From: Prevotella sp.
GTDB taxonomy: Bacteria; Bacteroidota; Bacteroidia; Bacteroidales; Bacteroidaceae
NCBI GenBank assembly: GCA_017460515.1
Contig: JAFUAY010000043.1
Coordinates: 1 to 38,897 of the forward strand
Direction: 5' to 3'
DNA: 38,897 bases
The position numbers and the translations under genes were made by a program. This document shows, one piece after another, positions 32,955 to 38,897 of the stretch; the stretch's first letter is position 1, and each line of letters starts with the position of its first letter. Below the pieces are notes generated by a model, which was not told where the DNA came from, did no database searches, and saw only the letters and a list, made by a program, of their open reading frames with translations.

Positions 32955-35123
32955 ATGAAAGGTAAATTCTGTATCTTGTTGTGCAGCATGTTCGTATGGG
33001 CTCTTTGCGTCAGCGGGCAACGTCATTGGATGGTGGCCGATGGGCTTCCGACGGGTGAGGTGCAGCAGATTGTGGAACTCCCCAACGGCCAGATGCTCGT
33101 GAACTGCGAAGGAGTATTTTGTCTTTCGAATGGACACTCCTTCGACGTTGTGTCCTGCAACCAAATCCTGGCATATAAGCTTTCCCAATACACCAATCGA
33201 TATGGCCAATTGTGGGAAGGAGACTCTATTTTATGGCTGCGAGACTTTTATCGAATCTACCGCTTTGACGCCCACCAATACAGATTTGTAAAAACCGACG
33301 AGAACGGATTGGGCAGACCCTTCCTGAAAACCATCCTTGCCGACAAGGCTGACACGCCACAGCCAACAGCACAACAACAACACGTCATCGACTCACTCCA
33401 TATACATGACGCTACCGTTGCCATAACTGACCGTCAGGGCGGTCTATGGATAGGCACTCGCACCAATGGTATCGTCTATCAGCCGCCACATAGGACTAAG
33501 CCTATGATACACACTGGGAATGATCCCTTGATCGGACAAACACGAAGTGCTTCCCTGCGCAACGGACAGACTATGTTTGTCATACAGCTACACGATGGAC
33601 GACAGTTGCGCTGCGATTCGCTCTGCCATCTGGCTTATGCGCTCCAAGACCACACAACCATATCACTAAACGCGAAGCTACCGGCTTTGAACCAATATCG
33701 TTACATGGTGGGCGCCTGCCCAATGGATGGGGACTGGGTGGCGGTCTATACGCAAAACGGAGCTTTCCTGCTCGACACAAAGGCCGACACGCTGGCATCG
33801 TTCCCCTATGTTTCTGAGATTGAGCGTTACAGCAGTAAATATAACTGTATGCTGAAGGATGGCGATGGACGGTTATGGGTCGGTACGCAGAACGGACTGT
33901 TTAGCCTCACCCCTAACCCCTCTCCCGTGGGCGAGGGGAAATGTGTGGGCGAGGGGAACTTTAATTACCTTTGCCAACGTGCGTCTGGGTTGGCGAATAA
34001 CTGCATACGCAGCTTAGTGATGGATGCTGACGGACACGTCTGGGCAGGTACGTCGTTTGGCATTTCACGCATCACACCTTCTGTCGTTAATTTGAGTGTA
34101 GATGACGGCATCCCTGCCACAACGATGATGGATCGGTCTGCAATTCTCTTGGACGATGGACGACTGATCTTTGCTATCGGTGGTGGATTGGCCGTATCTT
34201 TCCGCCCCGACGAACAATTAGGTGAGGAAAAGCCACTCCCCGTCGTCATTACCAACATCACAATAAACGGAGAAACGGTTGAAAGTTCGACGCTTTCCCT
34301 TTTAGGCAACCTTTCCTACAAACAGAACTACCTCTCATTCCAGTTCTCAACCCTCAACTACGCCACACCCTCGCACGACCGCTACCGTTACCGCATCCGG
34401 AATTTGGAAAGTGAATGGAACACTTGCAGTGATGGGGGTGGACAATGTACAGCCATCTATAGGGCGCTACCCCCAGGCGATTACACCTTTGAGGTACAGG
34501 CTGCTACGGCATCGAGCGAATGGGGAACTGTCACCACATTCCAATTCGCCATACGTCCACCTTGGTGGCTCACATGGTGGATGAAGACAGCCTATGGCCT
34601 GGCTACCATCCTGATGATTGTGGGTCTCATTAGCGTCTATCTGCAGAAAAAGAATGCAAAATTGAAGCGAGAGAATGATGAACGAGTGAACCACCTCTTT
34701 GAGTTGCGCGAGGAAGCCCGACACCAATTTGCTGAGTCGGCTAACATCTCTCCCGACAAGATAGCCATCAATGCCGAAGAGGAAAAGCTTGTATCTCAGA
34801 TGCTAAAAGCCATTGAAGCACATATCGATAACGAGCAATACAACGCTGACCTGTTGGCACGCGATGTCGCCATGAGCCGTGCTTCGCTCTACAAAAAGTT
34901 GCAAAACATGCTCGGCATTACACCTACTGATTTCATCCGAAAAGTGCGCCTGAAGCGAGCTGCCCAGTTGCTTACCGAATCCCAGCTCTCCATCAATGAA
35001 ATTGCCACTCATGTCGGTTTCGCCACTGCTCGCAACTTCTCTTCCTCTTTTAAAAAGATATTCGGTGTTACCCCCTCGGAGTACCGCAATAGAGAAGAAA
35101 ATGCTAAAAAAACGCATAATTGA
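32955..35123 (+). CDS. Membrane-spanning sensor with AraC DNA-binding domain, lacking kinase and receiver
   Basis: The 722-residue protein has a signal peptide (1-21), a periplasmic Reg_prop beta-propeller (about 22-425; 'GGLWIGTRTNGI', 'GRLWVGTQNGLF', 'GHVWAGTSFGIS'), a Y_Y_Y domain (about 460-533), one transmembrane helix (about 542-563), a charged coiled-coil-like linker (564-607), and an AraC-type double helix-turn-helix (about 608-712; 'LARDVAMSRASLYKKLQNML', 'INEIATHVGFATARNFSSSF'). Hybrid two-component systems of Bacteroidetes have the same ends but carry a histidine kinase and receiver between; here nothing of either is present. The signal would pass directly through the membrane to a tethered DNA-binding domain. 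It is divergent from the lyase genes and is their likely regulator, sensing an oligosaccharide. Residues 319-335 are encoded by a palindromic repeat. Confidence 0.88.
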   Translation: MKGKFCILLCSMFVWALCVSGQRHWMVADGLPTGEVQQIVELPNGQMLVNCEGVFCLSNGHSFDVVSCNQILAYKLSQYTNRYGQLWEGDSILWLRDFYRIYRFDAHQYRFVKTDENGLGRPFLKTILADKADTPQPTAQQQHVIDSLHIHDATVAITDRQGGLWIGTRTNGIVYQPPHRTKPMIHTGNDPLIGQTRSASLRNGQTMFVIQLHDGRQLRCDSLCHLAYALQDHTTISLNAKLPALNQYRYMVGACPMDGDWVAVYTQNGAFLLDTKADTLASFPYVSEIERYSSKYNCMLKDGDGRLWVGTQNGLFSLTPNPSPVGEGKCVGEGNFNYLCQRASGLANNCIRSLVMDADGHVWAGTSFGISRITPSVVNLSVDDGIPATTMMDRSAILLDDGRLIFAIGGGLAVSFRPDEQLGEEKPLPVVITNITINGETVESSTLSLLGNLSYKQNYLSFQFSTLNYATPSHDRYRYRIRNLESEWNTCSDGGGQCTAIYRALPPGDYTFEVQAATASSEWGTVTTFQFAIRPPWWLTWWMKTAYGLATILMIVGLISVYLQKKNAKLKRENDERVNHLFELREEARHQFAESANISPDKIAINAEEEKLVSQMLKAIEAHIDNEQYNADLLARDVAMSRASLYKKLQNMLGITPTDFIRKVRLKRAAQLLTESQLSINEIATHVGFATARNFSSSFKKIFGVTPSEYRNREENAKKTHN
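33909..33958. repeat. GC-rich palindromic repeat, copy C (inside the membrane regulator)
   Basis: CCCCTCTCCC-GT-GGGCGAGGGG (33917-33938) is a palindrome with one mismatch, preceded by CACCCCTAA. Its right half GTGGGCGAGGGGAA is repeated 18 bp later (33945-33958), adding one more six-residue unit. In frame it encodes 'LTPNPSPVGEGKCVGEGN' in a propeller blade. Confidence 0.75.
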
Positions 35124-35139
35124 AAATGTAAACAGACTC

Positions 35140-35205
35140 GCAAGAAAAACCTGCATATCCTGCACCGATGCCTGATTATCATCAGGATATGCAGGTTTTT
35201 CTTGC
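35140..35205. terminator. Perfect 23-bp inverted repeat after the regulator gene
   Basis: The arms 35140-35162 and 35183-35205 are fully complementary over 23 bp, with a 20-nt loop. Each arm contains a run of five A (left) or five T (right) at its outer part, so it can act as a terminator on either strand, between the rightward regulator and leftward VapE genes. The arm length is much greater than for ordinary terminators here. Confidence 0.75.
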
Positions 35206-35254
35206 ACCAGAAGTTGCACCAAAATGGGGCAGAAGTGGTATTGGAAGTTGCACT
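35202..35254. repeat. TTGCACC repeats downstream of vapE
   Basis: TTGCACC at 35202-35208 and 35214-35220, and TTGCACT at 35248-35254; TGCACC also occurs at 35161-35166. The 13-mer AGAAGTTGCACCA (35209-35221) has an exact inverted copy at 37479-37491 on the other side of vapE. Confidence 0.7.
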
Positions 35255-37263
35255 TACTTTTCACGGAGACTGAGATAGTAGCCGTGGATGCCGTTCTGCG
35301 AACCGTCGGGGATGTGCTGTCGATGGAGGATACGACCCAGTTTGCCCAAGGTAGGTACGTCGCTCTTCATGAGGACGCTGTTCAGGTGATGCTGAATATC
35401 GGTGGCGGTCATGAAGTGTTCTTTGCAGCGCTTGGCAGGAACAAAGAGGTTGTTGATGACATCTTCAAGTGAGGTGTGTTGCTGGTACTGAGCATTATGC
35501 TCCATGATTTCGCGTTCGTCATCGTTGTCGAACCAGTACTGTGCTCCATGTTCTATTTCCCAAACAGCTTGGGCATACATCTGGCGGTAGTTGATGTCGC
35601 CTGACATGTCGACCTGCTCCTTGACTTCAACGCAAAGGTAGCGACGTGAACCAGTGGGGTCGGTGAGCGGATGGTAGTTGTTGGTGGTAGCGATGAACGA
35701 GCAGAGACGGGGCTTCATGGTGTAGTGCTCGCTGCGCATCTTGCGTGTCTGCACATCTTTCTCCGTGAGCAGACGCTTGATTTTTGCCTGTTCATCGTCG
35801 GTCTTACCGTCATACTCTTCGATATTTACCAACCACATTCGTCCTAAGACGCGCTCCACCTGATCGGGATTGTCCATCTTGATATCATCCATGAAGTATT
35901 CTCGGAGGGAGTAGGGCAGTATGTTCTTGCAGAAGACGGTCTTCTTCATGGCTTGCGGACCGATAAGTAGCGGTACCATCGAGTTGCCGTAGTCACGGCT
36001 TTTACGCATGGCTTGTGCTACGACAGCCAATAGCCAGCGATGGAAGAAATGAGGCCAGCGGTCGAAGTCGGTCTTCAGTCTTTGCGCGTACATTTCAATA
36101 TAATTATGCTGCTGGTCCCATTCTCCTACGCCGCCCAGGAAGTCGAAGATGGGGTTATAGCGTTTGATGAGCGATGAGTTCACATACATATTAATGTCGA
36201 TCAGCCATCCATGTCCGCCCTCCAGCATTTCCTCGAAGGCTATGCGACGCAGTTCGCGGTCATCCAACGGCTTCCACGGATAGAAGGTCTGGTCGTTCTG
36301 TCGATATTCCACCATCTCCTTCACCTCGTTGTAGCGCAGCTGATAGCGTCGCTCAAAGAAATTGCGGATGGTGCGTGCAATGCGTTCCTTCTGGTTCATC
36401 TGAGAGATAGTTTTTCCATGATAGTCGTTAGCGTAGGCGGCACGGAATATCTTGCGCACGAGGTCTTCGCTTTCATGGAAATGCCAGTCCCAAAGTGTAC
36501 GGTGTACGGAGGCTTCTTCGTCCAAATGTGCCTTATGGCAATAGCCGGCCAAAGTGCAGAGCGCCTGTTCCTCGTCTTCTTTTCGTGGATGCTCTTCAAG
36601 GGCTTTTCTGAGACAGGTATAGTACTCCAGTTTCATGTATTCCTGCTCCTCAGCCGAAGGTCTGTCATTGATGTTCCCGCTGTCGGTCACCTGTGTTTGG
36701 CGATAGGGTCGCAACAGGTCGTCATCCTTGATGATTACGGGAAAAGGTTGAGCCGCTTCATTTGCATGCACCACGGGATCGAAGCTTGTGGCGCATCCTT
36801 TGTTCAGTTGTAGTTCCTCCGACATCCACTCACAGCCTATTAACGACTGATAGACAACGGCTACTTGCTGCTGTGCATGTTGCAGCAGACTGACGTATTC
36901 CTCTACGGATGTAGCCTCATGCCCATCGGCAAAGGCCACATGTACTACGATGTGCAACTTGTGACGGTTGATACTGCGATAGGCCAGTACGGTATAGGGC
37001 AACTGCATGGCCTGCTGTTGCCACTCGCTGATGGCCTGCTCTGACTCGCTGACAGCTGTCAGTTTCAGGAGTCCTGTAAAGTGCTTTACGTCATCAAAGC
37101 CGCCTCGTCCGAAGGTGGCGCTGAACATCAGCATTGGCAATTCCTTGCCGTCAAGCATTTTCTCACTGTGCATCCTTTCTACTTCGGCTTGCAGGGTGGT
37201 GGTCACCGGATGCTTCATCAAGCCGTCTTTCATTGCTGCTTTTGTTATCTTCATCATCATCAT
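35254..37263 (-). CDS. VapE/VirE family protein with BT4734-like N-terminal domain
   Basis: A 669-residue cytosolic protein of the virulence-associated E family, common in Bacteroidetes and in mobile elements, where it resembles primase-helicase replication proteins. A BT4734/VirE_N-like domain lies at about residues 40-190 ('MLMFSATFGRGGFDDVKHFT'). The VirE P-loop ATPase spans about 350-620: 'VPLLIGPQAMKKTVFCKNIL' is the Walker A position, but the usual second Gly of GxxxxGK(T/S) is Lys; 'RMWLVNIEEYDG' is the Walker B position; 'CSFIATTNNYHPLTDPTGSR' is a sensor-like segment. The start is ambiguous: four consecutive ATG codons stand at 37263-37252. It is flanked by inverted GCACC repeats and lies beside an M15 peptidase, a pairing seen in other Bacteroidetes. 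Its role is unknown. Confidence 0.85.
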   Translation of the reverse strand: MMMMKITKAAMKDGLMKHPVTTTLQAEVERMHSEKMLDGKELPMLMFSATFGRGGFDDVKHFTGLLKLTAVSESEQAISEWQQQAMQLPYTVLAYRSINRHKLHIVVHVAFADGHEATSVEEYVSLLQHAQQQVAVVYQSLIGCEWMSEELQLNKGCATSFDPVVHANEAAQPFPVIIKDDDLLRPYRQTQVTDSGNINDRPSAEEQEYMKLEYYTCLRKALEEHPRKEDEEQALCTLAGYCHKAHLDEEASVHRTLWDWHFHESEDLVRKIFRAAYANDYHGKTISQMNQKERIARTIRNFFERRYQLRYNEVKEMVEYRQNDQTFYPWKPLDDRELRRIAFEEMLEGGHGWLIDINMYVNSSLIKRYNPIFDFLGGVGEWDQQHNYIEMYAQRLKTDFDRWPHFFHRWLLAVVAQAMRKSRDYGNSMVPLLIGPQAMKKTVFCKNILPYSLREYFMDDIKMDNPDQVERVLGRMWLVNIEEYDGKTDDEQAKIKRLLTEKDVQTRKMRSEHYTMKPRLCSFIATTNNYHPLTDPTGSRRYLCVEVKEQVDMSGDINYRQMYAQAVWEIEHGAQYWFDNDDEREIMEHNAQYQQHTSLEDVINNLFVPAKRCKEHFMTATDIQHHLNSVLMKSDVPTLGKLGRILHRQHIPDGSQNGIHGYYLSLREK

Positions 37264-37388
37264 TGTTTAAATTATACTGCAAAGATACAGAAAAACAATG
37301 ATGTTTGCAAGAGGTGAAATGTATTGTAAATCAGTGAGATAGTGCTTGTAAACCGTCTCTGTAATAGAAATGAAGTGTACCTCGGATT

Positions 37389-37424
37389 AGGACAAAATGT
37401 CCGAGTATGGCGGACATCGCGTCC
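37389..37424. promoter_or_regulatory. Paired GGAC/GTCC palindromes upstream of vapE
   Basis: GGAC-AAAAT-GTCC and GGAC-ATCGC-GTCC are arranged in tandem, separated by nine bases, about 130 nt upstream of the vapE start. Alternatively ATGTCCG (37397-37403) and CGGACAT (37411-37417) make one 7-bp hairpin with a 7-nt loop. Either form could be a protein-binding site. Confidence 0.4.
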
Positions 37425-37478
37425 CAATGTGACGGATTATTTTTGGGATTTTTGTTAAATGATTATAAAAAATAGGAA

Positions 37479-37533
37479 TGGTGCAACTTCTACTTGTTTT
37501 AGGTGCTGGAAATGGTGCAGGAAAATCGGTGCT
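37479..37533. repeat. GGTGC repeats upstream of vapE
   Basis: GGTGC begins at 37480, 37502, 37514 and 37528. The first is within TGGTGCAACTTCT (37479-37491), the exact reverse complement of the 13-mer at 35209-35221. The clusters lie at both ends of vapE in opposite orientation, like iterons or element termini. Confidence 0.7.
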
Positions 37534-37605
37534 AAACAGTTGATAATCAGCGGTTAGTGTAGGAAATGCGGAAAATTAGCTATCGAAGTCATATACATAG
37601 GTATA

Positions 37606-37923
37606 GTGATCGAATTCCAGTTGGTTCTGATAGCCATACTCCTGGAACCTGCCCGCCTTGAGGTCGGCCCCATCATCATCAACTCAGGCTTCCGCAATAG
37701 CCGCGTCAACGCTCAGGTTGGTGGCGTCCGAAACTCCCAGCACCTGCAAGGCTGCGCCGCCGACATCCGCCCCAAGGATCCTCGCCAGTTCCACCGCCTT
37801 GTGGACTTCTTAAAGTCCCATGAACTCACCGACCAACTCCTTACCGCCTCCAGCTGGCTCCACATCTCGTGGACTCCCTTCGCCAAGCCCCGCCACTATG
37901 TCAAAATTGGATATTATAAGTAA
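37606..37923 (+). CDS. M15-family peptidase (Peptidase_M15_3), N-terminally shortened
   Basis: A zinc D-Ala-D-Ala carboxypeptidase-like domain that would cut cell-wall peptides. From GTG 37606 the frame gives 105 residues. 'IIINSGFRNSRVNAQVGGVRN' region, 'SQHLQGCAADI' (zinc His and Asp) and 'WLHISW' (third His) are intact. Relatives in Bacteroidetes are about 130-160 residues and begin with a further 30-40 residues that I do not find; a stop at 37555-37557 closes the frame upstream. There is no ATG in the frame before the conserved part. It may be a truncated pseudogene or use the GTG start. It is divergent from vapE, with which such peptidases often cluster. Confidence 0.7.
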   Translation: MIEFQLVLIAILLEPARLEVGPIIINSGFRNSRVNAQVGGVRNSQHLQGCAADIRPKDPRQFHRLVDFLKSHELTDQLLTASSWLHISWTPFAKPRHYVKIGYYK

Positions 37924-37928
37924 AAAAC

Positions 37929-37964
37929 TCCCCACAACTCATTCAGAATTGCGGGGAAATTTTT
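37929..37964 (+). terminator. Terminator after the M15 peptidase
   Basis: TCCCC-A-CAA (37929-37937) pairs with TTG-C-GGGGA (37949-37957) with one internal mismatch, followed by AA and T5. It lies six bases after the peptidase stop. Confidence 0.65.
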
Positions 37965-37990
37965 ATATAAAAAGGATCGTTCCGTGCCTA

Positions 37991-38362
37991 TTATTTTATC
38001 ACAATCTTCTTGCCATTTACGATATTAATACCCTTCTTCGGCTCGAACTGGCGAACACCATTCAAGTTATAAATAGTGGTATTATTATTGTATGCATTCT
38101 CAATGACATTGATTCCAGCAGGAACACCCTCTACAATATTTTCAAAGTCCTTCCACCCATCCGTTGCCTTGTACTTATCGATGGTGCCCTTTGGCACATA
38201 CAGGGTAGCATTATTAAAAGTATTTTCGGAAAAAGTTCTACTATCTTTATAGAAACCATAGTAGTAATATTTGGATGTTTTACCTTCTATTGGAAAGGGA
38301 TTCTCTATCAGTGAAATAACAGTATGAATATCACAGCCGTAGAATATTTTAAATATTGATAA
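37991..38362 (-). pseudogene. C-terminal remnant of a BspA-like leucine-rich repeat surface protein
   Basis: An open frame without a start runs leftward from just after a TGA at 38365-38363 to the TAA at 37993-37991, about 123 residues. It contains the end-piece typical of BspA-like LRR proteins: '[20 protein letters not shown]', '[20 protein letters not shown]' and '[12 protein letters not shown]', followed by the tail '[20 protein letters not shown]' and 'GKKIVIK', similar to the tails of the secreted proteins at 28.2 and 28.5 kb. The repeats and signal peptide that should come before are absent. A GTG inside ('YVPKG') could start a 68-residue piece, but that would begin in mid-domain. I call it a 5'-truncated pseudogene. 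Confidence 0.75.
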
Positions 38363-38365
38363 TCA

Positions 38366-38761
38366 ACAACTTATGTGTCAAACGATAGTAAAGTGGTGCT
38401 AGGGATTCCTGAAAACCCTCAAAGCAAGAAGATTTAACATATTTAACATTGCTAAACAGTCACAAGCGATGCATAAGACGCATTTCTTTGGACAATGGGG
38501 TGCCTATATATATAAACGTTGGGGCTTGTTGTCTTAACTAATCCGACTGCTGTTGCCCGTTACAGCATCAATTCATTGACGCGCCTTTCAAGTTTATCAT
38601 TGGGGCGTTTTTCATAGCTTTTCGCGCGAAAGGTTAAAAAATTAAAATAAACGCGTAAAATCTTAATGTTTTGCAGTTATTTATCTTTTTTTTATTATTT
38701 TTGCAGTGATTTTCCGCGTTCTTTGTTGGATGATTGTCGTTTTAAGCGGCTATCTGAAAAC
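38366..38761. other. Gene-free stretch with palindrome and weak terminator-like hairpin
   Basis: No supported protein frame. Items visible: a mixed-composition segment (38500-38600) followed by a hairpin ACGC-G-CC / GG-G-GCGT with one mismatch (38579-38608) and a T run to 38612, which could end a short untranslated RNA; a perfect 12-bp palindrome TTTCGCGCGAAA at 38620-38631; and a -7-like TATTTTTG near 38696-38703 pointing right, with TTTTG about 22 bp upstream. Confidence 0.4.
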
Positions 38762-38897
38762 TGTAGATAATAACTGAAAAGGATACCACTATAATAATCG
38801 AAAAGGTTACCACGTAGACCAGAGTTTTACGTTATATATAAGGTGACTCATAAGAGCGCTGTAAGGTATAATTAGTTAAAACATGGTAGACATGGAC
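38762..38897 (+). mobile_element. Possible left end of an IS21-like insertion sequence
   Basis: From TG at 38762 the sequence holds two near-identical units, GAAAAGG-AT-ACCAC at 38776-38789 and GAAAAGG-TT-ACCAC at 38800-38813, 24 bp apart. IS21-family elements begin with TG and carry several such repeats near each end. An ATG at 38883 opens a frame ('MVDMD') that runs off the window and would be where istA begins. The evidence is layout only; five codons are too few to identify a transposase. Confidence 0.35.

Noticed and set aside
36211-36813. 200-codon rightward frame inside vapE
   Set aside because: Antisense shadow of the VapE coding sequence; no start context or family match.
1-38897. 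tRNA or rRNA genes
   Set aside because: I scanned the intergenic stretches for cloverleaf-like arms and conserved T-loop sequence and saw none; a covariance-model search would be needed to exclude them formally.

Overview
The window looks like chromosomal DNA of a gut or rumen Bacteroidales bacterium, most likely Prevotellaceae. The grounds are: promoters of the TTTG (-33) / TAnnTTTG (-7) type with about 19-20 bp between boxes instead of sigma70 boxes; a NrtR-type AraR in the arabinose operon; a membrane regulator with Reg_prop, Y_Y_Y and AraC domains; secreted proteins ending in a short 'GVYIINGRKVVVK'-like tail; a VirE-type (VapE) gene beside an M15 peptidase; and a BspA-like C-terminal fragment. 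The genus is inferred, not proven.

Region 1 (1-8.3 kb), housekeeping and branched-chain amino acids. A partial pgk runs leftward. A strong promoter drives a 21-residue Leu/Ile-rich leader peptide and a terminator/antiterminator pair, followed by leuA-leuC-leuD and a second leuA-type synthase (candidate citramalate synthase). leuB is not in the cluster. nth converges on its end, and ilvC stands alone with its own promoter and long leader.

Region 2 (8.3-13.7 kb), leftward operon: DMP19/DUF4375 protein, smpB, metH (B12-dependent and lacking the C-terminal reactivation domain), and a secreted GHL10-type glycosidase with three tandem 25-bp repeats at its 3' end.

Region 3 (13.8-21.9 kb), rightward L-arabinose operon: lipoprotein mutarotase, MFS sugar porter, sodium/sugar symporter, Nudix-type AraR regulator, araD, an unknown 144-residue protein, and araA. 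L-ribulokinase (araB) is not present. A 12-bp palindrome overlaps the promoter -7 box and is a candidate AraR operator. The convergent neighbour is a purine permease translationally coupled to an orphan histidine kinase.

Region 4 (24.7-35.1 kb), a compact polysaccharide locus without SusC/SusD. A 1427-residue secreted lyase-like protein, a 66-residue secreted micro-protein and a 1166-residue three-module enzyme (alginate-lyase-type helical module, GH28/GH49-like beta-helix, GH88 unsaturated glucuronidase) run leftward. A divergent membrane-spanning regulator resembles a hybrid two-component system from which kinase and receiver domains are missing. Together they look like a one-regulator, multi-enzyme system for a uronic-acid-rich glycan. 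This is the most novel part of the window.

Region 5 (35.1-38.9 kb), plastic DNA: a VapE/VirE gene flanked by inverted GCACC-containing repeats, an N-terminally shortened M15 peptidase, a BspA-like C-terminal remnant, an unexplained AT-rich stretch, and what may be the left end of an IS21-like element at the right edge. A family of small GC-rich palindromes recurs three times in the window, twice in frame inside proteins.
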